64,000 bases of DNA from Cyclobacteriaceae bacterium (GCA_028281285.1 JANQKF010000018.1:1-64000); one strand, 5' to 3'. Shown: positions 43,576 through 51,980, counted from the stretch's first letter. Translations and numbers: made by a program. The notes: generated from the sequence alone by a model not told the origin.

Positions 43576-44547
43576 ATGAAGCAAACAGGAATGAGTCAGC
43601 TCCTTAGTCGAAGTGTATTCTCGGCCATATTGGTTTTAATGCTATCTGGAAGTTGTTCCGAACCCATAGAATTTAATTTTGAGTCGGAAGAAGATGTACT
43701 GGTAGTTGACGGTTTTATCACCAATCAGTTCAAGCAGCATTTGATCCGTCTGAGCTTTACCTCATCTAAGGTTGACAATATCCCAATTCCCAATCCCGCC
43801 AGGTTTGCCCGTGTTGAATTGCATAATGATCAGGGTGAAGTATTCGTACTTCAAAATGGTGGTAACGGCAATTATTTGACTCCAGCGATGTTTGCGGAAG
43901 AGGGGAGGTCCTATCAATTAAGAGTAGAGGTCAATGGAAAAGTTTATATATCAGAATTTGAAGAACTGCCGAAGGCAGGCCCAACCCCTGAACTTGAAAT
44001 AGCAATTAATGACCAGGACTTTCGAAATATTCAACAAGGAAGCCTGATCATTAATAGACGAGGTGCATCCATCCATGCAGTCATTGACAAAACAGCGACC
44101 TCAAACAAGAACAATGTTCACTATCAGTGGTTTGTTAGTGACTGCAGGGATTTCTCCAATACTCCAGGTCTAAGTTCAAGAATCTGCAGCGTGTTTGGAG
44201 ATATTACGCGAGAACCCCAACTGTACCTTCATCGAGATCCATATATAGCAGGAAGCGTGGATTTGAATTATTCTTATGAGCTGACCTGGATTCCAAAACC
44301 ATTAGAAGGTAATGTTAGCGGTACTTTGGTTGTCGAGATCGATCAATTCATCATAAGTCAGAAAGCTTTTGAATACTGGTCTGACATTAATGAAACCATT
44401 GTTAGCCGGGGTACTTTATTTTCACCTGCGGTGACCAGAATATTTGGAAACATTAAAGAGGAATCAACTGGGCACCTTACACTTGGCTTTTTTGGAGTGT
44501 ATGGGGAAGCTAGCACTTGGAGAAGAATTCGTCTGGGTGGGTTTTGA
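43576..44547 (+). CDS. DUF4249-family lipoprotein
   Basis: 323 residues from ATG 43576 (track start is a TTG at 43558). Signal and lipobox LVLMLSGSC-SEPIEF. DUF4249 pattern: DVLVVDGFITNQFKQHLIRLSFTSS, YLTPAMFAEEGRSYQLRVEVNGKVYISEFEELP, HYQWFVSDCRDFSN, and FEYWSDINETIVSRGTLFSPA near the end. DUF4249 proteins are commonly encoded beside TonB-dependent receptors and thought to be outer-membrane accessory lipoproteins; no TonB receptor is next to it here. Function unknown. Confidence 0.85.
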   Translation: MKQTGMSQLLSRSVFSAILVLMLSGSCSEPIEFNFESEEDVLVVDGFITNQFKQHLIRLSFTSSKVDNIPIPNPARFARVELHNDQGEVFVLQNGGNGNYLTPAMFAEEGRSYQLRVEVNGKVYISEFEELPKAGPTPELEIAINDQDFRNIQQGSLIINRRGASIHAVIDKTATSNKNNVHYQWFVSDCRDFSNTPGLSSRICSVFGDITREPQLYLHRDPYIAGSVDLNYSYELTWIPKPLEGNVSGTLVVEIDQFIISQKAFEYWSDINETIVSRGTLFSPAVTRIFGNIKEESTGHLTLGFFGVYGEASTWRRIRLGGF

Positions 44548-44580
44548 TTTTGTTCCCTCATTAATTGTTAACATTGTGCT

Positions 44581-45285
44581 GTGAACACCAGCGTTACTAC
44601 CAAGGAGCTGATACAACTACTGGATCAGTATGTGACTCCGCACAAAAAGGAGGTAATCGATAATGTTTTGGCTCAGCGTACGCGTCATTTGACGGTTGTT
44701 CTGGAGGATTTGTACCACCCTCATAATATCAGTGCGGTGATCAGAACATGTGATTGTTTTGGAGTACAAGACCTTTATATAACCCAGCGATTGCATGAGT
44801 ATGACATCAATCCGAATGTTGTACGAGGTGCCTCAAAATGGGTCACACTCAACAAATTTGAGCGCCAAAAAAATACGTCAGTTGTCTGTTTTGAGGAACT
44901 AAAAAGCAAGGGATATCGTCTCGTAGGTACAACCCCAGACAGAGATTCTGTATCTATGGAGATGTTGGATATCTCTCTAAAGACCGCTTTAGTCTTTGGA
45001 ACAGAGCTGGGGGGCTTGAGTGAATACGCACGTGATGAGGTAGAAGAGATGGTTCATGTACCAATGTATGGTTTCACAGAATCCTTCAATATTTCCGTCA
45101 GTGCGGCCTTGTTGCTACAACATTTGATGGGAAGATTGAAAACCATGAATCTGGATTGGGGGCTTACGGATGAGGAGAAAGATGAATTGAAATTCGAATG
45201 GTATCAACGCATTGTCAAAAGATCAGACCTTCATTTGAAAAAGTTTTTTGAAGAAAGAGGGCTAAGTCATCCAATAAACGAATAA
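44581..45285 (+). CDS. trmH: tRNA (guanosine-18-2'-O)-methyltransferase, SPOUT family
   Basis: 234 residues; starts at GTG 44581, with no better ATG. SPOUT knot motifs: NISAVIRTCDCFGVQDLYI (motif 1, Asn/Arg), LVFGTELGGLSEYA (motif 2) and VPMYGFTESFNISVSAALLL (motif 3). C-terminal extension LKFEWYQRIVKRSDLHLKKFF is typical of TrmH (Gm18) rather than the longer RlmB. Uses S-adenosylmethionine to methylate the D-loop G of tRNAs. Confidence 0.92.
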   Translation: MNTSVTTKELIQLLDQYVTPHKKEVIDNVLAQRTRHLTVVLEDLYHPHNISAVIRTCDCFGVQDLYITQRLHEYDINPNVVRGASKWVTLNKFERQKNTSVVCFEELKSKGYRLVGTTPDRDSVSMEMLDISLKTALVFGTELGGLSEYARDEVEEMVHVPMYGFTESFNISVSAALLLQHLMGRLKTMNLDWGLTDEEKDELKFEWYQRIVKRSDLHLKKFFEERGLSHPINE

Positions 45286-45344
45286 TTAAAGAGTTAAGTG
45301 TTAAACTTGCGGCTTGAAATAGATTCTAAAGGTCAAAACTAATT

Positions 45345-47855
45345 TTGTTGAGAACTCACCTAATCTTCATCCTTAACCTATTCACGGTTCTTCAGGCTTT
45401 TTCTCAGGAAACCATTATACGCGGGAAGGTAATTGACGCTGACTCAGGAGACCCCATCCCATTTGCTAATGTAGTCATTCAGGGAACTTCAATCGGTAGC
45501 CCCACTGATTTCGATGGTTACTATGAAATAAAAGGAGAAGCAGAGTCTGATACAATTGTGGTTTCATACATCGGTTACGAAACCAAAAAGAAAGTATATA
45601 CCCGAGGAATAATCCAAACAATCAATTTTCAACTTCGTCCAGAATCCACCTCATTAGGAGAGTTTGTAATAACTGCTGGAAAACAAGAGAATCCGGCATT
45701 TCCTATCATGCGGCAAGTTATGGCCAATAAAGCAAGAAATGATAAAAGGCGCATTCCAGCCTATGAGTATGAGAGTTATAATAAAATCGAAATCGATATT
45801 GATAACATCACCGAGAAACTCAGACAAAGAAAGGCGATGCAAAAAATCACCCAGGTGCTTGATAGTATAGAGCAAATAGCGGGCGAGGATGGTAAACCCA
45901 TACTTCCATTATTCATCTCTGAGTCGTTGTCCAAGTTTTACTTCAGGTCTGATCCCAAACTTCAAAAAGAACATATTCAAAAATCAAAGATCACAGGAGT
46001 AGGAATTGAGGATGGTTCCTTGATTTCTCAGATCACCGGTTCCAGTTTCCAGGAATATAATTTCTATCAAAATCGAATGAACATTGTTGAGAAAGAATTC
46101 GCTTCACCCATAGGAGATGGTTGGCGAATACTCTACAATTATGAGTTGCAGGACAGTGTGGAATTGGACGGAGAGTTTTGCTATGTACTTGATTATGTGC
46201 CAAAAAACGATCAGGAATTGGCATTTTATGGAACCATGTGGATTACCAAAGAAGATTATGCGATCAAGCGAATCGATGCCACAATGCAGCCTACCGCCAA
46301 TCTAAATTTCATTGAGCGAATAAAGATTCAGCAGGAGTTGGAAAGGACAACCATAGGTGCATGGATACCTGCGAAGTCACGTGTCTTGATTGATGTCTCC
46401 GAAATCACAAAGAATTCCGCTGGCATGCTGGCCAAATTCTACAACTCCAATAAGAATATTACTATCACAGAACCCCATCCGACCAAGTTCTATGAAAGAA
46501 CAATTGAATTGGAAGAAGATGCCAAGATGACGGATGAACTCTTTTGGGAGGCAAACCGACATGATACACTGAGTACGACTGAACGGAATGTGATTTCAAT
46601 GATCGATTCATTGAACAACATCCCATTTGTAAAGACTTGGGTCGAAATACTCAAGACTGTAGCAAGAGGTTATGTGGAAGTTGGACCGCTTGACCTGGGA
46701 CCATGGCCATTTCTTTTTGCTCAGAATAATATAGAGGGCCCAAGAGTGAGAATAGGAGGCAGAACCAACGAGAATTTCAGCTTAAGATGGCAGTTTAATG
46801 GTTACCTGGCCTATGGTTTTAAAGACAGGAGGTTCAAATATGGGTTAGGTGCCATGTGGATTGCCAACCGAAAAAAATGGACTACACTTAATTTGAGTTA
46901 TCGGAACGATATCGACCAACTTGGAATTCAGCCCGACCCAATCAATGGTTTTAATTCGGGAAGCGCTTTTGTGGCCCTGACTCAGCTTGGAAATCTTGTT
47001 CGGCCATTTGACTACGAACGGATACAATTCGATTATTTCACTCAGGTTTCGAAGGCTTTTTCGCTAAACCTTACGCTTAGGAACCAGAAGTTCGATCCAA
47101 GATTTGAGTTCAGATACAGTGACACAAATGATATTGGAGCCACCGTACTTCGACAAAAATTTACCACCACAGAGGCCACTCTGAGACTCAAATATGCCAG
47201 GGATGAAACCTTTCTGATCAACGATAACACCAGACGCAGTTTGGGTACATTGAGATGGCCATCGCTCAGCGTAGCCTACACCCGAGGTTTTAAGGGTCCA
47301 CTGAACGGCCAATTTGATTATCATCGGCTCGATTTTGGCATTTCCCAACGATTGAAAATGGGACTTTGGGGTGTGTCATTTTATAACGTCACAGCCAGTC
47401 ATAATTTCAATGACCTGCCATATCCATTACTCAGAGCGCACATAGGTAATGAGCAAATTATATTTACGAATATTGCTTTCAGTCAAATGGAGTTCTTCGA
47501 ATATTTAAGTGATAGCTATGCATCGTTGCGCTATCAGCATTTCTTCGAAGGTTTCCTTTTAAATCGGATTCCTTTGTTAAAAAAATTGAAGTGGCGTCTG
47601 GTGGGAAGTGCCAATGTGCTTTTTGGAAGCGTGCGCCAAAGCAATATCGACCTGCAAATAACAGAAGACGAAATTGGCAACCCATTGCCTTTGTTTGATT
47701 CCCTGGATCCAAACAAGCCGTATTTAGAAGCCGGTTTGGGCGTTGAGAATATTTTTAAATTATTCCGTGTGGATTGGTTCCATCGATTGACTTATACCGA
47801 TAAGCCGGGAGTTCGCAAGTCAAGCATCAAGGTTAGTTTCAACCTGTCGTTATAA
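45345..47855 (+). CDS. Outer-membrane DUF5686 protein with carboxypeptidase-regulatory-like domain
   Basis: 836 residues. The start must be TTG (45345 or 45348), since the upstream stop at 45327-45329 and the signal peptide (THLIFILNLFTVLQAFSQ) leave no ATG. After the signal comes a CarboxypepD_reg-like domain (IIRGKVIDADSGDPIPFANVVIQGTSIGS...ISYIGYETKKK), then a large DUF5686 region ending as a beta-barrel (ISFDYFTQ-like strands, LSVAYTRGFKGPLNGQFDYHRLDFGIS, SSIKVSFNLSL with terminal aromatic-free Leu). This looks like a TonB-receptor-like or Omp85-independent barrel of unknown cargo. Confidence 0.86.
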   Translation: MLRTHLIFILNLFTVLQAFSQETIIRGKVIDADSGDPIPFANVVIQGTSIGSPTDFDGYYEIKGEAESDTIVVSYIGYETKKKVYTRGIIQTINFQLRPESTSLGEFVITAGKQENPAFPIMRQVMANKARNDKRRIPAYEYESYNKIEIDIDNITEKLRQRKAMQKITQVLDSIEQIAGEDGKPILPLFISESLSKFYFRSDPKLQKEHIQKSKITGVGIEDGSLISQITGSSFQEYNFYQNRMNIVEKEFASPIGDGWRILYNYELQDSVELDGEFCYVLDYVPKNDQELAFYGTMWITKEDYAIKRIDATMQPTANLNFIERIKIQQELERTTIGAWIPAKSRVLIDVSEITKNSAGMLAKFYNSNKNITITEPHPTKFYERTIELEEDAKMTDELFWEANRHDTLSTTERNVISMIDSLNNIPFVKTWVEILKTVARGYVEVGPLDLGPWPFLFAQNNIEGPRVRIGGRTNENFSLRWQFNGYLAYGFKDRRFKYGLGAMWIANRKKWTTLNLSYRNDIDQLGIQPDPINGFNSGSAFVALTQLGNLVRPFDYERIQFDYFTQVSKAFSLNLTLRNQKFDPRFEFRYSDTNDIGATVLRQKFTTTEATLRLKYARDETFLINDNTRRSLGTLRWPSLSVAYTRGFKGPLNGQFDYHRLDFGISQRLKMGLWGVSFYNVTASHNFNDLPYPLLRAHIGNEQIIFTNIAFSQMEFFEYLSDSYASLRYQHFFEGFLLNRIPLLKKLKWRLVGSANVLFGSVRQSNIDLQITEDEIGNPLPLFDSLDPNKPYLEAGLGVENIFKLFRVDWFHRLTYTDKPGVRKSSIKVSFNLSL

Positions 47856-47916
47856 TTGAAACACCTTGTTATTTCCTTTGTATATGCCTTTTTCTAGGAA
47901 ATAAAGTTGCATATTT

Positions 47917-47977
47917 GCGTTCCGAATTTTTGGAATAGAACGAAAGAAAATCCAGATGGTTTGTAGCATCTGGTTTT
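47917..47977 (+). promoter_or_regulatory. thrS leader with two hairpins, one like a tRNA-Thr anticodon arm
   Basis: First hairpin: CGTTC...GAACG outer stem around TTCC/GGAA-type pairs (47918-47942). Second hairpin: CCAGATG / CATCTGG (47952-47958 and 47967-47973), loop GTTTGTAG, ending 9 nt before the thrS ATG. The loop segment UUUGUAG reads as U-U-(UGU)-A-N and shares UUGUA with the anticodon loop of the tRNA-Thr(UGU) encoded at 63203-63275. A short U4 after it means it could also be a weak attenuator. A near-consensus -7 (CATATTTG) at 47910-47917 fits transcription start close to here. Confidence 0.45.
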
Positions 47978-47982
47978 AAGCG

Positions 47983-49938
47983 ATGAGCGAAGCACAAATT
48001 AAAATTACCCTCCCCGATGGGGCAGTCAGAGAATACGCCCAGGGAAGCAGCGCAATGGACGTAGCGCTGAGTATCAGTGAAGGATTAGCAAGAAACGTAC
48101 TGGCGGCAGAAGTTAATGGAGAGGTTTGGGATGCCAACCGGCCTATCGCCACGGACGCCAACCTTAAGCTCCTCACTTGGAGAGATGAGGACGGTAAGTC
48201 TACCTTTTGGCATAGTTCGGCACATCTGATGGCCGAAGCATTGGAGTCATTATATCCGGGAATCAAATTCGGCATTGGTCCAGCTATTGAGCATGGCTAC
48301 TATTACGATGTGGATTTTGGAGATCAGGAATTTGATTCTGCCCATCTCGAGAAGATTGAAGAAAAAATTCTTGAACTCGCACGTCAAAAGAATACCTATG
48401 AGCGCAAAGAAGTTTCGAAATCTGATGCGGTTGCCTATTTCGAAGAAAAGGGAGACGAATACAAGCTTGATCTTTTAAAAGATCTGGAGGACGGAACCAT
48501 TACTTTTTACACCCAGGGGGAATTCACTGACTTATGTAGAGGCCCGCATATTCCTCATACCGGTATGGTCAAGGCAGTCAAGTTGCTGAATGTGGCTGGT
48601 GCTTATTGGAGAGGAGATGAGAACAGAAAGCAGTTGACCCGGATTTATGGGATCACTTTTCCTAAACAAAAGGAGCTTACCGAGTATTTGCATATGCTCG
48701 AGGAGGCTAAGAAAAGAGATCATAGGAAGCTCGGAAAGGAATTGGAATTGTTTACTTTTTCGGAAAAGGTAGGCATGGGGCTACCCCTTTGGTTACCGAA
48801 AGGGGCTAAGTTGAGAGAACGGTTGGAGGCCTTTATGCGAAAGGCTCAGGTAAGGGCCGGTTATGATCCTGTGGTGACTCCGCATATTGGTCACAAAGAA
48901 CTCTATGTGACTTCGGGCCACTACGAGAAATATGGAGAAGATTCGTTTCAGCCAATCAACACTCCTCATGAGGGAGAAGAATTCCTGTTAAAACCAATGA
49001 ACTGCCCTCACCATTGTGAGATATTCAAATCGAAGCCAAGATCATATAAGGATCTACCGGTTCGATTGGCTGAATTTGGGACGGTTTATCGCTACGAGCA
49101 GAGTGGTGAATTGCATGGACTGACTCGAGTGAGAGGGTTTACACAGGATGATGCTCATATCTTCTGCAGTCAGGATCAGGTAAAGGACGAGTTCAAGAAG
49201 GTGATTGACTTGGTGTTATATGTATTTGAATCACTTGGTTTCGATGATTTTACTGCACAAATCTCTTTGCGTGATCCGGAAAACCACGAGAAATATATTG
49301 GTCCTGATGAAGGTTGGGTAAAAGCGGAGAATGCTATTGTTGAGGCAGCTGCGGAAAAGAACTTGACTACAGTGACCGAACTAGGGGAAGCCGCATTCTA
49401 TGGTCCCAAGTTAGACTTTATGGTTAAGGACGCATTAGGTAGAAAATGGCAGTTGGGCACAATCCAGGTAGATTATAACCTTCCAGAGCGATTCCAACTG
49501 GAATATGTAGGCTCAGATAATCAGAAACATCGACCTGTGATGATCCACCGAGCGCCATTTGGGTCTTTGGAGCGATTTGTTGCAGTATTAATAGAGCATT
49601 GTGCAGGTGACTTTCCATTATGGTTGACACCTGATCAGGTAGCCATTCTGCCAATTTCTGAAAAGTACGCAGACTATGCTCAAGAGCTATATAAGCTATT
49701 GGAATCAGAAGATATCACTGGGTTTGTGGACAATAGGGATGAGAAGATAGGCCGTAAGATTCGAGATGCTGAGGTGAAGAAAATTCCAATCATGCTTATC
49801 GTTGGAGAAAAGGAAAGAGATGCTCATGAAGTGGCAGTTAGGAGACATGGAACCGGTGATATTGGTACCATGAAAGTGGAAGACTTTGTGAAGTATTTCA
49901 ATTCTGAAAAAGAAAAGTCATTAGGGGGTAAAGAATAA
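47983..49938 (+). CDS. thrS: Threonyl-tRNA synthetase
   Basis: 651 residues, class II. TGS domain ([24 protein letters not shown]), editing domain with [11 protein letters not shown] and HIFCSQD... context, catalytic core with motif 2 [26 protein letters not shown], motif 3 [18 protein letters not shown], zinc ligands in NCPHHCEIF, and C-terminal anticodon-binding domain ([22 protein letters not shown] ... [27 protein letters not shown]). Charges tRNA-Thr; first gene of thrS-infC-rpmI-rplT. The hairpin in its leader may mediate autogenous control as in E. coli. Confidence 0.97.
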   Translation: MSEAQIKITLPDGAVREYAQGSSAMDVALSISEGLARNVLAAEVNGEVWDANRPIATDANLKLLTWRDEDGKSTFWHSSAHLMAEALESLYPGIKFGIGPAIEHGYYYDVDFGDQEFDSAHLEKIEEKILELARQKNTYERKEVSKSDAVAYFEEKGDEYKLDLLKDLEDGTITFYTQGEFTDLCRGPHIPHTGMVKAVKLLNVAGAYWRGDENRKQLTRIYGITFPKQKELTEYLHMLEEAKKRDHRKLGKELELFTFSEKVGMGLPLWLPKGAKLRERLEAFMRKAQVRAGYDPVVTPHIGHKELYVTSGHYEKYGEDSFQPINTPHEGEEFLLKPMNCPHHCEIFKSKPRSYKDLPVRLAEFGTVYRYEQSGELHGLTRVRGFTQDDAHIFCSQDQVKDEFKKVIDLVLYVFESLGFDDFTAQISLRDPENHEKYIGPDEGWVKAENAIVEAAAEKNLTTVTELGEAAFYGPKLDFMVKDALGRKWQLGTIQVDYNLPERFQLEYVGSDNQKHRPVMIHRAPFGSLERFVAVLIEHCAGDFPLWLTPDQVAILPISEKYADYAQELYKLLESEDITGFVDNRDEKIGRKIRDAEVKKIPIMLIVGEKERDAHEVAVRRHGTGDIGTMKVEDFVKYFNSEKEKSLGGKE

Positions 49939-50012
49939 TTTGAGATAGCTTAAAATCAAAGCATTGAATATTTCAAAAATATCCCGATATTTGCAGTCAT
50001 TTTTAACAAAAC

Positions 50013-50036
50013 AAGGAGGTTAACATCGCAAAAATG
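50013..50036 (+). promoter_or_regulatory. Shine-Dalgarno and probable ATC start of infC
   Basis: AAGGAGG at 50013-50019 stands 5 nt before ATC (50025), which is in frame with the annotated ATG (50034) as ATC-GCA-AAA-ATG. The ATG would be 14 nt from the SD, too far. IF3 genes of many bacteria start with AUU/AUC for autoregulation. Hardly any other gene in this window has an SD. Confidence 0.6.
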
Positions 50037-50576
50037 AGGAGGAGACGGCCCTATCAAGGAAGGGTCGAGGAGCCATACAAAGTCAATGAGAAGATAACAG
50101 CACGAGAAGTTCGGGTTGTTGGTGAAAACGTACAAGTAGGCGTTTATTCAATATCTCAGGCCTTAGACATTGCAAGAGAACAAGGGCTGGACTTGGTGGA
50201 GATTTCTCCCAAAGCGGATCCCCCTGTTTGTAAAGTAATTGACTATTCGAAGTTCAAGTACGATCAGAAAAAGAAGCAGAAGGAAATTAAAGCCAAAGCT
50301 TCAAAGACGGTCATAAAAGAGATTCGATTTGGTCCGAATACCGATGATCATGATTTCAACTTTAAGTTGAAGCATGCCATCAACTTTCTCCAGGATGGGG
50401 CAAAAGTGAAGGCTTATGTCCACTTCAGGGGAAGAACCATTGTGTATAAAGAGAGAGGTGAGATTCTGTTGTTGAAATTTGCCCAGGCTCTTGAAGAATA
50501 TGCGAAGGTGGAACAATTGCCTAAGTTGGAAGGAAAGAGAATGTTCTTGTTCCTTGCTCCAAAGGCCAAGAAGTAG
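50025..50576 (+). CDS. infC: Translation initiation factor IF-3
   Basis: 183 residues if begun at ATC 50025, 180 from the track ATG at 50034. N-terminal domain [66 protein letters not shown] and C-terminal domain [40 protein letters not shown] are canonical. It checks the start codon and keeps ribosomal subunits apart. ATC as start would let IF3 discriminate against its own mRNA, as known in E. coli where infC starts with AUU. The 5' SD is exceptionally good for this phylum. Confidence 0.95.
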   Translation: MAKMRRRRPYQGRVEEPYKVNEKITAREVRVVGENVQVGVYSISQALDIAREQGLDLVEISPKADPPVCKVIDYSKFKYDQKKKQKEIKAKASKTVIKEIRFGPNTDDHDFNFKLKHAINFLQDGAKVKAYVHFRGRTIVYKERGEILLLKFAQALEEYAKVEQLPKLEGKRMFLFLAPKAKK

Positions 50577-50605
50577 AACTAGATTTAATTAATAAATAAA
50601 CTAAA

Positions 50606-50800
50606 ATGCCGAAGGTAAAAACTAAATCTGGAGCAAAGAAGCGTTTCAAGCTTACCGGGACTGGCAAAATCAAGAGAAAGCATGCTTTCAAAAGCCACAT
50701 CCTGACTAAGAAGGAAACGAAGCAAAAGAGAAATCTTACTCATATGACTACAGTTCATAAGTCAGATGAGAAGAATATCAAATCTATGCTCAACATCTAA
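50606..50800 (+). CDS. rpmI: Ribosomal protein bL35
   Basis: 64 residues, the usual length, very basic ([32 protein letters not shown]). 29 nt after infC, no SD. Part of the conserved infC-rpmI-rplT cluster; belongs to the 50S subunit. Confidence 0.97.
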   Translation: MPKVKTKSGAKKRFKLTGTGKIKRKHAFKSHILTKKETKQKRNLTHMTTVHKSDEKNIKSMLNI

Positions 50801-50832
50801 GGATGTAAAAAAGGTTAAATGTTCACCAGATG

Positions 50833-50868
50833 TTTGGTACTAAGTCCTCAATATACTGAGGCGCCAAA
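50833..50868 (+). promoter_or_regulatory. Two-step hairpin before rplT
   Basis: Outer stem TTTGG/CCAAA (50833-50837, 50864-50868) and inner stem CCTCA/TGAGG (50846-50850, 50857-50861) in the 89-nt gap between rpmI and rplT. L20 represses its own operon through leader structures in E. coli and Bacillus; a comparable role here is inferred only. Confidence 0.35.
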
Positions 50869-50889
50869 AGTCAAAAAAATTAAGAAGTT

Positions 50890-51237
50890 ATGCCAAGATC
50901 AGTAAACGCAGTAGCGTCAAGAGCAAAAAGAAAAAGAGTACTCAAGTTAGCCAAGGGCTACTGGGGCAGAAGGAAAAATGTGTGGACGGTATCGAAGAAT
51001 GCCGTAGAAAAGGGACTTACCTACGCCTACAGGGATAGAAAAGCCAAAAAGAGAGAGTTTAGAAAACTATGGATTCAGAGAATCAATGCCGGTGCAAGAG
51101 AGCACGGGATGTCTTATTCACAGTTCATGGGTAAGCTCGGACAATCGGGAATTGAATTGAATAGAAAAGTTCTGGCAGACCTTGCCATGAACCACCCTGA
51201 AGCGTTCAAAGCGGTGGTGGATAAGGTCAGCAAGTAA
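50890..51237 (+). CDS. rplT: Ribosomal protein bL20
   Basis: 115 residues, normal length. [80 protein letters not shown] matches L20 throughout. Early 23S rRNA-binding assembly protein, and a known translational repressor of the infC-rpmI-rplT operon in other bacteria. Followed by a strong terminator. Confidence 0.98.
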   Translation: MPRSVNAVASRAKRKRVLKLAKGYWGRRKNVWTVSKNAVEKGLTYAYRDRKAKKREFRKLWIQRINAGAREHGMSYSQFMGKLGQSGIELNRKVLADLAMNHPEAFKAVVDKVSK

Positions 51238-51259
51238 TAGATTTTATCTTTGAAATAAG

Positions 51260-51288
51260 CCCCGACTGAGAAGTCGGGGTTTCTTTTT
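51260..51288 (+). terminator. Terminator of the infC-rpmI-rplT operon
   Basis: Perfect 8-bp stem CCCCGACT / AGTCGGGG with GAGA tetraloop and TTTCTTTTT tail. Confidence 0.93.
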
Positions 51289-51317
51289 GGAGAAACATAA
51301 ACTAAATGAATTTAACA

Positions 51318-51350
51318 TTTGGTTTTTAAAGAGGTGAATTCCTATTTTTG
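51318..51350 (+). promoter_or_regulatory. Promoter of tRNA-Met
   Basis: TTTG (51318-51321), 21-nt spacer, TATTTTTG (51343-51350): a full match to the Bacteroidota -33/-7 consensus, 12 nt before the tRNA 5' end. Confidence 0.75.
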
Positions 51351-51362
51351 CACCTCAATTTT

Positions 51363-51436
51363 GGCGAGGTAGCTCAGTTGGTTAGAGCGCAGGATTCATA
51401 ACCCTGAGGTCACGGGTTCAACTCCCGTCCTCGCTA
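51363..51436 (+). tRNA. tRNA-Met (CAT)
   Basis: 74 nt, full cloverleaf: acceptor GGCGAGG/CCTCGCT, D arm GCTC...GAGC, anticodon loop TTCATAA (CAT), T arm ACGGG-TTCAACT-CCCGT, no encoded CCA. Anticodon-stem position 31-39 is an A-C mismatch. An elongator Met rather than an initiator (G1-U72 and no three G-C pairs next to the anticodon loop). CAT could also be Ile2 (lysidine), but this cannot be decided here. Confidence 0.92.
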
Positions 51437-51472
51437 CTCCAAACCCTGACAGCAATGTCAGGGTTTTTTATA
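51431..51472 (+). repeat. 42-bp direct repeat, copy 1 (tRNA-Met 3' end and terminator)
   Basis: The last 6 nt of tRNA-Met, a short spacer and the whole terminator hairpin with its T tract are repeated exactly at 51836-51877, 405 bp downstream. The GIY-YIG gene lies between the copies. Confidence 0.93.
51441..51470 (+). terminator. Terminator of tRNA-Met
   Basis: 11-bp perfect stem AAACCCTGACA / TGTCAGGGTTT with GCAA loop and T tract, directly after the tRNA. The same hairpin recurs at 51846. Confidence 0.92.
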
Positions 51473-51479
51473 TTCGAAG

Positions 51480-51788
51480 GTGTTTTACGTCTACATTCTT
51501 CAGTCAGAGAATAATTTGACTTTCTATAAAGGTCAAACCAATGATTTGAGCAGTCGACTAAAAAGACATTATGGAGGTCATGAAGAATACACATCGAGAT
51601 TCAGACCATGGAGGTTAGTTTGGTATGATGTAAAACCAACCAGGGCCGAGGCAATGAAGCTAGAAAGGAAGCTTAAGAACCTATCAAAAGACCGAATAAT
51701 TAAATTCATACATGATTATCCTACCACAAGTATGATCAAGGGCCTTGACGTTCTTGATCTTTTAGATCAAAGTCGAGATGCCGACTAG
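51480..51788 (+). CDS. Small GIY-YIG nuclease-family protein
   Basis: 102 residues starting at GTG 51480. GIY-YIG core: FYVYILQSENNLTFYKGQTNDLSSRLKRH (the VYI and YKG strands and catalytic Arg), then FRPWRLVWYDVKPTRAEAMKLERKLKNLSKDRIIKFI with the Glu of RAEAMKLE. This is the single-domain UPF0213/YhbQ-like type, whose cellular role is poorly known. The reading frame is open upstream through the tRNA terminator (CQGFLYSK before the GTG), so the gene could be made by readthrough from the tRNA promoter. It sits exactly between two copies of a 42-bp repeat; see findings. Confidence 0.85.
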   Translation: MFYVYILQSENNLTFYKGQTNDLSSRLKRHYGGHEEYTSRFRPWRLVWYDVKPTRAEAMKLERKLKNLSKDRIIKFIHDYPTTSMIKGLDVLDLLDQSRDAD

Positions 51789-51797
51789 GCGTCAGCA

Positions 51798-51837
51798 TTC
51801 AACTTCCGTTCCTGTCCTGACCAGAGCGTCAGGATTC
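51798..51837 (+). pseudogene. tRNA-like scraps before the second repeat copy
   Basis: TTCAACTTCCGTTCCTG (51798-51814) resembles the T arm of the adjacent tRNA-Met, and AGAGCGTCAGGATTC (51823-51837) is its AGAGCGCAGGATTC D-stem/anticodon segment with one inserted T, joined to the acceptor 3' end. The overlapping TCCTGAC/GTCAGGA arms make a hairpin. Read as remnants of decayed tRNA-Met copies; chance cannot be ruled out for the T-arm part. Confidence 0.5.
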
Positions 51838-51877
51838 GCTACTCCAAACCCTGACAGCAATGTCAGGGTTTTTTATA
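51836..51877 (+). repeat. 42-bp direct repeat, copy 2
   Basis: Exact copy of 51431-51472, including the terminator hairpin (stem 51846-51856 / 51861-51871) and T tract, after the GIY-YIG gene. Confidence 0.93.
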
Positions 51878-51980
51878 GCCAGATTTCAAAACCACATTTC
51901 TTTAAGCCGACTCATCCTTATTCACATACTTGTCGTTTAACCAAATAATAGATATATTAAACAAGATTGATTTTTGACTT

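Noticed and set aside
47952-47977. Strong Rho-independent attenuator in front of thrS
   Set aside because: The stem is 7 bp and followed by only four U, too weak for clear attenuation; kept as a possible regulatory hairpin.
51363-51436. Initiator tRNA-fMet
   Set aside because: It lacks the three consecutive G-C pairs of the initiator anticodon stem and has a G1-U72 pair and A-C at 31-39; elongator Met (or Ile2) is more likely.
51431-51877. Classical integrative element or ICE remnant at tRNA-Met
   Set aside because: The unit is 405 bp and has no integrase, recombinase or excisionase gene, so an ordinary ICE or prophage is excluded; a nuclease-linked cassette remains the better reading.
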